This document shows positions 44,162 to 52,954 of a DNA stretch of 64,000 nucleotides, one piece after another (within the stretch, counting starts at the first letter, position 1; each line of letters starts with the position of its first letter). The notes below the pieces were generated by a model. The model made no database searches, was not told where the DNA came from, and worked only from the letters and a program-made list of their open reading frames with translations. Made by a program: the position numbers and the translations under genes. Source of the stretch: Candidatus Poribacteria bacterium (GTDB lineage: Bacteria; Poribacteria; WGA-4E; WGA-3G); contig JAPOZO010000034.1 of assembly GCA_026706025.1 (NCBI GenBank), positions 1-64,000 on the forward strand, read 5' to 3'.

Positions 44162-44276
44162 AAAGTGTTGTCTCCTTTTCGTGTGAATCTACGTTAATTT
44201 GATGTAACCAACGGTTTGCCTTTTAATTTTTAAATACTTATGTGGAACTACGTTACTATAATCCCAGCGTCCCAAA

Positions 44277-45773
44277 TCACTCAGTGAACCAGAAGGCGTA
44301 AATTTCTGCCTCGAGTATAGAAAAGCGGAGGCGCACAGTCCTGCCACGAAGTTCAGCAAGGTTAGCCTTCTCCTTCCAACGTACTGGTTCGTCAATACTA
44401 TCAATCATCGCGGGGATACTTTCGTCGAAGGTGTATCCCGGAACAGGTCGTCCATCATCGGCATTGAGCACCTCTACCTTAACCCGACCACGCCAAGAAT
44501 CGACATTAACGCGCAGTTCGCTACCTTCCACAACTATAGGTTTCGTCAACACCGAACCCCATTCAATGCCGCCCTTAAGCGACACAAAACCGTCAACGCG
44601 AAGTTTGGCGAGTGCCATCGCAAAGTTGTTGAGGTATTTTCTGTTCATTATGTCCGTCAAAGGTTGACTGCGGTGCCGAACACCAAGGTAGTAGAACCAG
44701 AGTTCATTGTTGCGTCTGACAGGTCCGTTGACGACCGAGATCTGCCCTGTATCGTAAGCACTGCCATCCCCTACAGGTGATAACTCGATAAATGGCGTGC
44801 GGTTCGCGACCCGCTCCCACTTTCGCAAATCTCGACTTGAAGATAGTTCCACCGATTTGCGACTGTCTACGTTTTCATAGAGTGGCGGGTGCTTCCCCGT
44901 CCAGTGGTGCATCACAGGTAATCCCAGATACAATCCCTCATAGCGAAACACCGGAAAATTATAAACGTCGGTACGCCATTCTTCAGGTCGGTTGTATATC
45001 GGGGTAAGATAATCGGGATCCTCAATGAATTTACGGATCCGTTCTTCCCCGTTTTCTTGATCAATCTGGTCGGCGTGAAAAATTAGTTCTATCCCGCTCC
45101 AGTTTTCAAAGTCCTCGCTGGTACTCAAACAGAAGCTACGTCCATAAGGCGATCTGCCATCGGGTCCGGCGTGTTTGACGGTTGCGATAAATAGACCGTT
45201 CTCCTCGTCATAACCGAAGTGCGCCTCGTCCGAGCTTGGCACAGGTGGCACATCAAGGTATGTCCAGTGCAGGCAGTCTGGTGAGACTGCTGGTGTCAGC
45301 CCACCGCCTTTTCCCCATCCCATCCCTTTATAGCGACGTTGTTCATCAGGATCATGAGGGTCGTAGATCGGTGCCAGTGGCACGCCCGTGGGTAGGATGT
45401 TGTTGTCTGTGCCAATCGCGGTGCCTCGCCATGTGAGGGCATCATAATCCTGAAGACCCAACGCGGGTTTCTCCCAGTTCACACCGTCTTCCGAGGTTGC
45501 ATAGCAGATAAAACTCCGTCCACCCATCGGCGCGCCGGTTACATCGAGTTTGACCTCTGGATCATCTCCTTCTGCACTGGCGTAGTAAAGCACCTTGAAA
45601 ACCGCTTCATCGGGTATCCATGCGGGGGTTGTCCACATCATAATACCGCAGTTTTCCCAGCGATGTTCAGGTCGAAGCATAGCGTTCTTTTCAAACTTTT
45701 GCAGTGGATGCAGTTTCCGGGCGAGATTGTCGATTTCGTCAATATCATGGTCATCAATGAATAGCGTTTTCAT
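44277..45773 (-). CDS. Propeller protein, GH32/43-like (second of two)
   Basis: 498 residues, no signal peptide. Repeated S-x-D-G/x-x-x-W turns (YATSEDGVNWEKP, VSPDCLHWTYLD, LSTSEDFENWSGI, SSSRDLRKWERV) mark a five-bladed propeller like that at 34556-35947. The C-terminal domain ends RGRTVRLRFSILEAEIYAFW, matching RLRFQLRNASLYSYWF of the other. It may be a glycosidase or phosphorylase on plant or algal oligosaccharides; catalytic residues are not placed with confidence. GAAAAATG-type ribosome site is weak. It lies next to the leucine-rich metzincin gene, 115 bases apart. Confidence 0.6.
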   Translation of the reverse strand: MKTLFIDDHDIDEIDNLARKLHPLQKFEKNAMLRPEHRWENCGIMMWTTPAWIPDEAVFKVLYYASAEGDDPEVKLDVTGAPMGGRSFICYATSEDGVNWEKPALGLQDYDALTWRGTAIGTDNNILPTGVPLAPIYDPHDPDEQRRYKGMGWGKGGGLTPAVSPDCLHWTYLDVPPVPSSDEAHFGYDEENGLFIATVKHAGPDGRSPYGRSFCLSTSEDFENWSGIELIFHADQIDQENGEERIRKFIEDPDYLTPIYNRPEEWRTDVYNFPVFRYEGLYLGLPVMHHWTGKHPPLYENVDSRKSVELSSSRDLRKWERVANRTPFIELSPVGDGSAYDTGQISVVNGPVRRNNELWFYYLGVRHRSQPLTDIMNRKYLNNFAMALAKLRVDGFVSLKGGIEWGSVLTKPIVVEGSELRVNVDSWRGRVKVEVLNADDGRPVPGYTFDESIPAMIDSIDEPVRWKEKANLAELRGRTVRLRFSILEAEIYAFWFTE

Positions 45774-45942
45774 TTGATTAGTTATTAGTTATCGGTTGTC
45801 AGTTGTCAGTTAAGAATCGGGAATCGGAGTTTCCTCTTACAAGTAATATTTTGACAAAAGGCATAAGTCCTACTTAATATTAATGGTGATTCTATTATGT
45901 TCCGAAAATTGTAAAAGCGGAAATTCACCAAGCCTCCTACTC

Positions 45943-46317
45943 TTAAGTTATCCAAAAGAGGTAGACGAATATAAGTACTATCCAAACCCATGCAACTGTT
46001 TTTATCACAACGCTTTTCCATCCTTTTGTCGTGAGAGAATAGGCAATGTAGTTGAATAAAAGCATTAAGGCGATCATGAGGTTGCCGTATTGGTCATAAC
46101 CAAAATTTCGCCACTTTAGTAGGTGCATCACGTTAAAGACAAGGAGGCAAAGAATGAGCGCAAGGAAACCGTATCTCCAAAGAAGATTGAATGTGAATTC
46201 GACTTCTGTCGATACCGCTGGGCGGTTCGGGTTCATCCGAAGCGTTCGTTGGCGTTCTCGTTCGTCTTTAATTTTCGCCTCAAACTCCTGTTTTTCGGTA
46301 TCGGTTAATTGCTTCAC
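45943..46317 (-). CDS. Small membrane protein, paralog of 48075-48479
   Basis: 124 residues starting at GTG 46317, with GAGGTAA upstream. An N-terminal charged, coiled-coil-like stretch (KQLTDTEKQEFEAKIKDERE) is followed by three membrane segments (YGFLALILCLLVFNVMHLL, LMIALMLLFNYIAYSL, VVIKTVAWVWIVLIFVYLFW). The leader and the first ten codons (TAAYTTTCGTGAAGCARTT) are almost identical to those of 48075-48479. Function unknown. Last gene of the 49.8-45.9 kb operon-like run. Confidence 0.65.
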   Translation of the reverse strand: MKQLTDTEKQEFEAKIKDERERQRTLRMNPNRPAVSTEVEFTFNLLWRYGFLALILCLLVFNVMHLLKWRNFGYDQYGNLMIALMLLFNYIAYSLTTKGWKSVVIKTVAWVWIVLIFVYLFWIT

Positions 46318-46341
46318 GAAAATTACCTCTTCATTTGGTTG

Positions 46342-47079
46342 TCAACTACAGCAATTCTTATTCTGTATACTTCCCACGCAGGACAAGACCTCGTGCAGAC
46401 TTGAGACTGTGTAATCTGGTTGTTCATCTGTTGATTCCGGTATCAACACCTCTGATTTTCGGTTGATGAAAATGCTTGTCATGCCGGCACGGTTGGCACC
46501 AACGATGTCATTTTGAACAGAATCCCCGACGTATACTGCCTCTTTCGGTAAGACATCAGCGCGTTCACAAGCGACTTTGAAGATTTCGAGATTCGGTTTC
46601 CTGACACCGATTTCACCGGAAATTGTTAGCGACCGAGTACGTGCGCTGAGTCCAAGATGTTTCACTTTAGAAAGTTGGCTGTCGGCATGCTCATCGTGTG
46701 CGCCGTTTGTAATGATGCCGACATGGTATGTGCGTAGTTTCTCAAGGACCGTGACATCTTCGTAAAGCCGTAAACTTGTGAGGTAACGCGCACAGAAGAA
46801 GTCGCTGAGTTCTTCCATGACTTTATCTGCGGGTAAACCCAATTCTTCAAATAGGCACTGGAACCGTGCGTCTCTCACTTCTGCCATAGAAAGTTTCCCC
46901 GCGCCGAGTTGTTGGAAGAGCCTCTGGTGAACTGTTCTCCATGCGTTTGTAGCAGTCTCTTCCGAAACATCTGGATACTGCTTGCATAAGCGTTGAAACA
47001 TTTCTTTTTGCGCGATGCTCCATGCTGTATCGGAGTCGCAGAGTGTGCCATCAAGGTCAAAGAGGACTGCTTTAATCAT
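46342..47079 (-). CDS. HAD-family hydrolase (subfamily IA)
   Basis: 245 residues. Motif I is FDLDGTLCDSD (Asp8 nucleophile, Asp10), motif II ITNGAHD with Thr, motif III around GVRKPNLEIF (Lys), motif IV VYVGDSVQNDIVGANRAGM. The four-helix cap between motif I and II (residues 15-90) fits HAD-IA phosphatases and dehalogenases such as phosphoglycolate phosphatase-like enzymes. It should hydrolyse a small phosphorylated metabolite. Its ATG overlaps the stop of the esterase gene by four bases (47076-47079), so the two are coupled. The last residues SIQNKNCCS are unusual in carrying two cysteines at the end. Confidence 0.85.
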   Translation of the reverse strand: MIKAVLFDLDGTLCDSDTAWSIAQKEMFQRLCKQYPDVSEETATNAWRTVHQRLFQQLGAGKLSMAEVRDARFQCLFEELGLPADKVMEELSDFFCARYLTSLRLYEDVTVLEKLRTYHVGIITNGAHDEHADSQLSKVKHLGLSARTRSLTISGEIGVRKPNLEIFKVACERADVLPKEAVYVGDSVQNDIVGANRAGMTSIFINRKSEVLIPESTDEQPDYTVSSLHEVLSCVGSIQNKNCCS

Positions 47080-47999
47080 TGTGTTTCTCTCTCGCCGTTG
47101 TCTTCCAAGAATTCGATCAGAATTTCCTCGCTGATTGCCCGCGATGCGCCATGCCCTTCGTTGACGACCTTGTAGTGAATCACGTCACCGTTGAGGTAGC
47201 TGAAGATTTCCAGATTGCCATCAATTCTGCTGGGCTTGGACAACTTCTCTCCATCGTAGCCCATCTGTTTCGCCCAGAGAAAAATTGATTCTTCAGCGTC
47301 AACGAAGCCCAATTTGCCGCTTTTGGCAGGAATGTGTTTTGAAGGACCGCCGTGATAAGGTACCAGCTCATCGGTGGTGCCCGAAATATTCATTAGACGC
47401 TTGCCGGTCATCGGTGTGGCAACAGCTTGATAGTTGTTGTCGGCACCTTTGGCTTTGAAATTTTTCCCATCGTGCTGATACACATTCAACGGGCTGACTG
47501 CGCTCACATAATTCCGAAGGTTCGGTAGTTTGCTTTCGATTGCCAACTGGTTCACCAAAGCGGCACCATTTGAATTCCCCATGACGCTGAAATTGTCGCT
47601 CTGAATGTTGTTGTACGCGGATAATTTCTTAACGATTGCTTCGATGAATCCGAGATCGTCTGCTTGGGAACGCTCCGACACGATGTTCCAACTCGCCTTG
47701 TATCCGTCAGCAAACACCATGACGTATCTGCTCGCTATCGTTGGGTGCCGCTTCATGAATCCATTCATCGCATCCTTCGCATTTCCACCATTGCCGTGTA
47801 AAAAAATGAAGACTGGAAATTTTTGCTGATCCGCACCTTCGGGGACACTGACGTAATACGGACGCTTGAACGCTGCCTCCTGTGCCCACGACTGCGTGAT
47901 ATAATATACTCCAGATTTTAGTTGCGCTGCTGCATCCGCGAACGGAACAGTGCCAGTTATCAAGACAGTGGTTAATATTAACATGAGAGTCTTTACCAT
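47076..47999 (-). CDS. Secreted alpha/beta hydrolase, esterase-like
   Basis: 307 residues from the ATG at 47999, which has GGAGAAG three to seven bases upstream; the frame extends to 48050 with no such site. Signal peptide (LMLILTTVLITGTVPFADAAA). The core has the oxyanion strand FIFLHGNGGNAKDA and the nucleophile elbow GNSNGAAL (G-x-S-x-G), typical of feruloyl esterases, PHB depolymerases and LpqC-like hydrolases. Catalytic His is likely in VNEGHGAS near the end. It would cut an ester in the periplasm or outside. Coupled to the HAD phosphatase and flanked by two small membrane paralogs. Confidence 0.8.
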   Translation of the reverse strand: MVKTLMLILTTVLITGTVPFADAAAQLKSGVYYITQSWAQEAAFKRPYYVSVPEGADQQKFPVFIFLHGNGGNAKDAMNGFMKRHPTIASRYVMVFADGYKASWNIVSERSQADDLGFIEAIVKKLSAYNNIQSDNFSVMGNSNGAALVNQLAIESKLPNLRNYVSAVSPLNVYQHDGKNFKAKGADNNYQAVATPMTGKRLMNISGTTDELVPYHGGPSKHIPAKSGKLGFVDAEESIFLWAKQMGYDGEKLSKPSRIDGNLEIFSYLNGDVIHYKVVNEGHGASRAISEEILIEFLEDNGERETQ

Positions 48000-48074
48000 A
48001 TCTTCTCCAATTGCCCTATTGCCATTGTGTTGGTCTAAGAAGCATAACAACGGTCCGTCAAGTGAAGAGAGCTC

Positions 48075-48479
48075 CTACCTAAATATCCAGAATATGTAAG
48101 CGAATCCAAATGCTATCCATACCCATGCGATCGTTTTCATCACGATGCTTTTCCATCCTTTTGTTGTGAAGTAATAAGCGATGTGATTGAATAGCAGTAT
48201 GAATCCGATCACGAGAGCACCGTATTGGTCATAACCAAAATTGCGCGACCTTAGTAGATTTATTACGCTAAAGGCAAGTAGAGAAAGAATGATGCCGAGG
48301 AAACCGTATTTCCAGAGCCGCCTTGGCACAAACTTCCGGACAATCCCTGTTTTTGCTGATGCCTCTTCAAAGGTCTCAGGTAGGTCGGGATTCGATTCTC
48401 GAAGGGCTTGCTGGCGTTCCTTTTCTTTTTGAATTTTCGTTTCAAGTTCCTGTTTTTCAGCATCGGTTAACTGCTTCAC
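48075..48479 (-). CDS. Small membrane protein, paralog of 45943-46317
   Basis: 134 residues starting at GTG 48479 with AAGGTAA upstream. N-terminal charged segment (KQLTDAEKQELETKIQKEKE), then membrane segments YGFLGIILSLLAFSVINLL, LVIGFILLFNHIAYYF and IVMKTIAWVWIAFGFAYIFW. The NFGYDQYG loop and the TTKGWKS loop are shared with its paralog. It has a longer basic segment before the first membrane helix (KTGIVRKFVPRRLWK). Function unknown. Confidence 0.65.
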   Translation of the reverse strand: MKQLTDAEKQELETKIQKEKERQQALRESNPDLPETFEEASAKTGIVRKFVPRRLWKYGFLGIILSLLAFSVINLLRSRNFGYDQYGALVIGFILLFNHIAYYFTTKGWKSIVMKTIAWVWIAFGFAYIFWIFR

Positions 48480-48484
48480 GAAAG

Positions 48485-48988
48485 TTACCTTCTTTCTGGC
48501 GATTTAAGAGGCATGACAAACGCTAAACATTTTTCGTCACGTTCCATCGGTTCTACGGCAAACCCCATAGAGAGTTTGAGAGAATGGTTCTCAGGGTGAT
48601 TCTCGCCGCTGACGGATCGCACTTGATAGCAGCCGAACATCTTCGCTTGTTTGATAGTATACTCTTGAAGTGCCGTGCCGATGCCTTGTCGCCGATAGCC
48701 TTCTTTCACGCCAAAGGCAAGAATTTTCGCCTCTCTAAGTGTTTTTCCATCTATCTGAATAGGTGGATGATCGCGATCATTGGGACCGATGTTCCACACA
48801 ACAAACATGAGGAATCCGACGATAACCCCATCCTGTTTTGCCGCTAAAAAATAGCGTGAAAACTGCTCAAAATAGGGATTGAATGCCCAATCTGCTTGGT
48901 TTAAGTCGTTGACGAGCGCGATAAACTCCTGCCAATCTGGATGGTCGGGTGTGAGTTCTTCAATGGAAAAGTGTTGTTGCTCATTCAT
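48485..48988 (-). CDS. GNAT-family N-acetyltransferase
   Basis: 167 residues from the ATG at 48988. The frame opens at 49024 but that start would overlap the LamG gene by 28 bases, while 48988 is eight bases past its stop. Acetyl-CoA motif: KEGYRRQGIGTALQEYTIKQ (R-R-Q-x-G-x-G/A), preceded by EAKILAFGV. Typical GNAT domain: the sheet FSRYFLAAKQDGVIVGFLMF is motif C-like. Substrate unknown; acts on an amine in the cytoplasm. It is second in an operon-like run from 49770. Confidence 0.8.
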   Translation of the reverse strand: MNEQQHFSIEELTPDHPDWQEFIALVNDLNQADWAFNPYFEQFSRYFLAAKQDGVIVGFLMFVVWNIGPNDRDHPPIQIDGKTLREAKILAFGVKEGYRRQGIGTALQEYTIKQAKMFGCYQVRSVSGENHPENHSLKLSMGFAVEPMERDEKCLAFVMPLKSPERR

Positions 48989-48996
48989 CGAACGTC

Positions 48997-49770
48997 TTAC
49001 TTTGAAGCTTTTATCATTCCCCAAGTGAGTGCTAATTTTTGGGTCGGTTCAACAGCGAGTCCTACCGCGTCAAGATTATTCTCAATCTCTTCTTGCGTTA
49101 GACCGCGGTTGTAGAGGCGCAGTTCGTCAAGGAGACCGTTGAAAGGCAGCCCATCCGATTTTCTGGCACCCATCCAAAAATTTTCGCCATTGTGTTTGAT
49201 AGCACCCTCGAATTTTTTCTCACTATCAAATTCACCATTAATATAAATTATGGCTTTGGAACCGTCGTAAACACCAGCGACGTGATGCCATTTATTCACA
49301 TCGGGCTGTGCTATGCTGTGGAAGGGCCACGTCTCTAAGGCACCGTTCCAGAGATTAAAATCAACCCGGGTTTGGTCTGACCATGCAATCACATAAGAAT
49401 TATTTCCTGACCTTGATATGCCTGCGATAATCGCCCAGCCAGGTTTTTCAGGCTTTATCCACATCTCCAACGTAAGTTGATCGCCAATATCGGTTAGGCT
49501 CTTATCCGATCCACAATCAACATGTCCACCGCTAAACTTGAGTGCCTCACCGACTTTACCCTTAACCACCTCAACGTTTCCATCCATGGTTCCATCGTTA
49601 GCACTAAAAACGTCTTTAACCGTTTTGCCTTCAACCGCTGCTTTGTTAAAGGACCAGTAACTCACCAGCCCATCGGTAATCGCTTGACGCGCGTGTGCTA
49701 TGTTTGTAGCCATTAAAACAGTTGCTATAACGACTAAAACAAGCATTTGTCTCAGAGTTCTGTTAATCAT
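48997..49770 (-). CDS. Secreted LamG-domain protein
   Basis: 257 residues. Signal peptide (MLVLVVIATVLMATNIAHAR), then a LamG domain: ITDGLVSYWSFNKAAVEGKT, GEALKFSGGHVDCGSDKSL, LTLEMWIKPEKPGWAIIAG, WHHVAGVYDGSKAIIYINGE and LLDELRLYNRGLTQEEIENN. The tail (AVGLAVEPTQKLALTWGMIK) matches the tails of the tandem LamG pair at 17501 and 18484, so all three form one family. A His-Val-Asp-Cys segment is notable. Probably a surface or periplasmic sugar- or protein-binding protein. Confidence 0.85.
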   Translation of the reverse strand: MINRTLRQMLVLVVIATVLMATNIAHARQAITDGLVSYWSFNKAAVEGKTVKDVFSANDGTMDGNVEVVKGKVGEALKFSGGHVDCGSDKSLTDIGDQLTLEMWIKPEKPGWAIIAGISRSGNNSYVIAWSDQTRVDFNLWNGALETWPFHSIAQPDVNKWHHVAGVYDGSKAIIYINGEFDSEKKFEGAIKHNGENFWMGARKSDGLPFNGLLDELRLYNRGLTQEEIENNLDAVGLAVEPTQKLALTWGMIKASK

Positions 49771-50016
49771 TTGGTCCCCCTATTTCGGAATATTGGGTGC
49801 TTTTTGGCACAGTTAAGTTTCCTAATTTACCTAAGTTGCTACCTATTCGAGAAAAACCGAGTTTTCAGTCTCCACTTCAGGGTATCAACTCGGGTTTCAA
49901 TTGACCAAAGAAATCTCTATAGACATATAGGTACTACGGACCTAAAAACCTGCGTGAATCTATTAACAGTATCCTTTCCATCTTTATTTTATTATCCAAA
50001 ACTTATTTCAATGAAC

Positions 50017-50394
50017 TTAGTCATCATATTCTACAACGACATCATCACCATCAACTCTGACAGGGTAAGTCGCTACGCGCAATGATTCATCGACGAGGCA
50101 TTGTCCGGTGGCAATATCAAATGTCCACTGATGCCATGGACAGCGTAGCACTTCACCTAAATCGTCAACAGAGGGCATCGTCCCCTGAATTGAAGGCGGA
50201 GCATTGGCTGCGAACCTACCGGTCAGTTCACCAGTACATAGGGGTCCGCGCTTATGCGGGCAGATGTTGCGCACAGCGTAAAAGGTGCCATCAACATTAA
50301 AGACACCGATGCCTGCCTTGCCACGGAACGGCACGACAATTTTGCGTTTCCCCGGTGGAATCTCTGATACCTTTCCTACAACAACACGTGCCAT
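50017..50394 (-). CDS. Rieske [2Fe-2S] protein, small
   Basis: 125 residues, one Rieske domain: C45-P-H47 in NICPHKRGPLC and C85-P-W-H88 in RCPWHQWTFD, holding a [2Fe-2S] cluster. No other domain and no membrane segment, so it resembles the ferredoxin subunits of ring-hydroxylating dioxygenases or the small nitrite-reductase-type Rieske proteins; an electron carrier for nearby oxidases is likely. Preceded by the identical 26-base leader found before the PhyH gene at 16755. AAGG near the ATG. The amidohydrolase lies 115 bases upstream. Confidence 0.9.
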   Translation of the reverse strand: MARVVVGKVSEIPPGKRKIVVPFRGKAGIGVFNVDGTFYAVRNICPHKRGPLCTGELTGRFAANAPPSIQGTMPSVDDLGEVLRCPWHQWTFDIATGQCLVDESLRVATYPVRVDGDDVVVEYDD

Positions 50395-50420
50395 ATTTTT
50401 AATTTACCTTGCGGAGAAAT
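50395..50420 (-). promoter_or_regulatory. Shared 5' leader, copy upstream of Rieske gene
   Basis: Identical over 26 bases to 16756-16781. See the entry there for content. Confidence 0.75.
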
Positions 50421-50509
50421 GACAGGAGTTTGAAACTTCAACTGCTTTTCTCATGAGTCGCCTGCGCCTGCTTCGGAGTGAGAATGCAGGCTACGGTTTT
50501 GTGTTTCGG

Positions 50510-51706
50510 TTAATTCGCTACTGGATTCGGGGATCCGTTGGCTTCCTCTAAATCCAATCGAAGGATGTCCAGCGCGTTTTGGGCAAAGATGCGATGGTGT
50601 AAATCCTCCGGAAGCCTCGGGAAAACTGTTACTGGGTCGTTCCAGTCGAAATGCGGAAAGTCTGAGCAGAAGATGAGTGTCTCATCCGCATGGAGCATCT
50701 CTAACATCTGGTACATCTGTTCCGGTTTCTCAGGTTCATGCATGGGTTGTGATCCGATTCGGATGTGTTCACGGAAATACTCGCTCGGCAGGCGTTTGAG
50801 CCAGGGTGTCTGGTCTCGGAGTGCTTTCCAATCGGTATCAAGATGCCACATCACTGGCACCGCCCACATCTGTTGTGCTTCAATAAGTGCGAACTTGAGG
50901 TTGGGAAACTTTTCAAAGACACCTTCGCAAATCAGAGATGTCGCATGCGAACTGGCGACATACGGTCGGCTCATCCGAGATTCCATGTAGTAGGTGGGAT
51001 GCCCGACGGGGGTTGGCGTGTTTCGGGTCGCGCCGCCCCCACCGCCGATATGGGATACGATAGGAAGTCCATGCGCTTCACACGCTTCCCAGATCGGATG
51101 ATAGAAACGGTTGCCAAAAGGACGACTGGTTCCCATTGGGACCATGACTGCAGCGGTGTCCTTCCGATCTGCAAGTCTGTTGATTTCCTCAACGGCTTGG
51201 GGTGGGTCGGATGGAGAGATGAGAATTGCATTTATGACGCGTTCGTCGCGCTCCAGCCAATGCTCGATTGTCCAATCGTTAAAGGCGCGGCAGAGCGCAG
51301 CCGCCCAATCGGGGTCAGGTAACCCAGAATATCCGTAGAACGGAGGCGGTCCCGTTAGCAGGGCAATATCTATATTCCAGACATCAAGATGCTCCTCTTG
51401 GAGAAACTCTAATGTGAAGTTGAAATCTCTGGGGTCGCCACCGGAGTTCTTCGGCGTCGATTCGACAGCATCTTCGACCCGCCCTTTGAGATCAACGCGG
51501 TTGCTCCGAATGGGGATGTTTGGATACCCACCAAGATGCAAGCCCTGATCAAGGAGATGTTCCTGATAGAATTTTGATAAGTAAGGCAGGAGCTGCGTAG
51601 GGTGACGAAAATTGTGGTGAACATCACAATCAACGATAGCAATACCGTCTTTCGGCTTCGCAGTCCAACCCGGTGCAGTAACAGGCGTTGATCCAATTTG
51701 ACGCAT
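50510..51706 (-). CDS. Amidohydrolase-2 family protein
   Basis: 398 residues from the ATG at 51706, which has AGGAGG eight bases upstream; the longer frame to 51736 lacks one. TIM-barrel metal hydrolase of the amidohydrolase-2/ACMSD-like group: DCDVHHNFRHPTQLLPYL (H-x-H near the start), LPIVSHIGGGGG (His), and SDFPHFDWNDPV with the conserved Asp close to the end. Such enzymes decarboxylate or hydrolyse aromatic acids (ACMS decarboxylase, gamma-resorcylate, 5-carboxyvanillate). In context with the Rieske protein, PhyH enzymes and aminotransferase it suggests degradation of a nitrogen-bearing or aromatic compound, but this is inference. Fully cytoplasmic. Confidence 0.8.
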   Translation of the reverse strand: MRQIGSTPVTAPGWTAKPKDGIAIVDCDVHHNFRHPTQLLPYLSKFYQEHLLDQGLHLGGYPNIPIRSNRVDLKGRVEDAVESTPKNSGGDPRDFNFTLEFLQEEHLDVWNIDIALLTGPPPFYGYSGLPDPDWAAALCRAFNDWTIEHWLERDERVINAILISPSDPPQAVEEINRLADRKDTAAVMVPMGTSRPFGNRFYHPIWEACEAHGLPIVSHIGGGGGATRNTPTPVGHPTYYMESRMSRPYVASSHATSLICEGVFEKFPNLKFALIEAQQMWAVPVMWHLDTDWKALRDQTPWLKRLPSEYFREHIRIGSQPMHEPEKPEQMYQMLEMLHADETLIFCSDFPHFDWNDPVTVFPRLPEDLHHRIFAQNALDILRLDLEEANGSPNPVAN

Positions 51707-51771
51707 ACGAACGCCTCCTATATTAGCCGTCAGCAATCAGCCGTCGGCTATCAGTAAGAATAGTTTTCAGT

Positions 51772-51919
51772 TTGCCTCGCAGTGAGAGTTATCAGTTATC
51801 AGTTAAGAGGTTTCTTGTAGAAGGTTCCCTTTGTTGTGACCGCCACAAGATATTAACTCTCACTGCGAGGCAACCGATAACCGATAACCATCTTTCCAAT
51901 AACTCTCACTGCGAGGCAA
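51772..51919. repeat. AACTCTCACTGCGAGGCAA repeats
   Basis: Three copies in the gap between the amidohydrolase and PhyH twin: 51772-51790 (inverted), 51855-51873 and 51901-51919, mixed with ATCAGTTATCAGT-type runs. A fourth copy lies at 61279-61297, and TTCTCACTGCGAAGCAAAA at 16840 is a diverged one. Confidence 0.8.
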
Positions 51920-51941
51920 ACCGAAAACTGAAAACTATTAA

Positions 51942-52829
51942 CTAATGCCGATACGTTTCGCCGATCAAATTATTGGCGGCACGGACGGGTCGGAAAAGTG
52001 TCTGTCGCTTGGCAGGCATTTCTTCAAGCAGCTTTGGATGCGGATCCCAGTCGTGCCATTTGCTATTGACGGTGTTGTAACAGCTGAAAATCGCGAGGCG
52101 GTCGTTTTCTTCGTTTGTCCACGTGTGGGTGCTATGTGTCAACGCCTCCGTGAAAAAGAGGAGCGAACCGGCGGGACACTCATACGTATCCCAGATAAGC
52201 GAATCTTGGCTTCGGATTGTTTCGGGTGCTGTGTAGACGGCTTTATGGCTCGCCGTAATAAAGAGCGTGCCGCCCTGCCGATATTTGACAGGATTCAGTT
52301 CCCAAACGATGCGGGTTAGCCCGCTATACCCTCTGCCCGGGATGCAGCGATAGAGGTGCGAATCACCGGGAAAACGGAGCATGCCGTTTCCGTTGTGGGG
52401 TCCAAAGTTTCCATCGCCGACAGTGCGGTAGAACAGGCTACAGGATTCCATCCGGAAGCCGTAGCATTCTTGACCTGATAACGCGGGATGTGCGAGGAAT
52501 TCGTTGAGAAAGCCGATGACATTCGGATGATCAGCGAGACGTTGCATGGGACCACCGAGCGGAGAGCGTTCATGCTCTGGAATTGACTCCGGTTCGTGGC
52601 GGAGTTTATAGCCGAATTCCTGCATCTCCGCGAGTTCATCACCCGACAGGACACCGGGAACCAAGAGCCAGCCGCGCATATCAAAAAGATACTTCTGTTC
52701 TTGGGTCGGCGCGACGACAGGCGTACCGTCAGAAGTTGTTTCTGTGAGTTGGGCGTTCTCAATATCGAGTGCTGCGCCGAGATTTTTATCAACAATAAAA
52801 GGTTTTGAGTAATTCGTAGTTTCTGCCAT
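51942..52829 (-). CDS. Phytanoyl-CoA dioxygenase family protein (twin 1)
   Basis: 295 residues. PhyH fold: FDMRGWLLVPGVLSGDELAE, PHNGNGMLRFPGDSHLY (metal region), IVWELNPVKYRQGGTLFITA, EALTHSTHTW (second metal His) and RLAIFSCYNTV (Arg). At the first metal site H145 is followed by N-G, not x-D. A Gly or Ala there is a feature of iron/2-oxoglutarate halogenases such as SyrB2, but the same H-x-G also occurs in a broad marine PhyH group. About 89% identical to twin 2 by hand count (roughly 32 differences in 295). Tandem duplication within a cluster of oxidative enzymes. Substrate unknown. Confidence 0.85.
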   Translation of the reverse strand: MAETTNYSKPFIVDKNLGAALDIENAQLTETTSDGTPVVAPTQEQKYLFDMRGWLLVPGVLSGDELAEMQEFGYKLRHEPESIPEHERSPLGGPMQRLADHPNVIGFLNEFLAHPALSGQECYGFRMESCSLFYRTVGDGNFGPHNGNGMLRFPGDSHLYRCIPGRGYSGLTRIVWELNPVKYRQGGTLFITASHKAVYTAPETIRSQDSLIWDTYECPAGSLLFFTEALTHSTHTWTNEENDRLAIFSCYNTVNSKWHDWDPHPKLLEEMPAKRQTLFRPVRAANNLIGETYRH

Positions 52830-52954
52830 GAGAGAATCCTCTTGGTTGTAGGAAAATTAGGATTTACGCGAGATTCCTTCGTTAACCTGAAAACATTATA
52901 CCATTTCTGAAATTATATTCAGCATTTTACGGTATGAAACCTACCTGAGTTAAT

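Noticed and set aside
51721-51941. Attachment site or integron-like array
   Set aside because: The repeats are of an interspersed family found elsewhere without cassettes or integrase.
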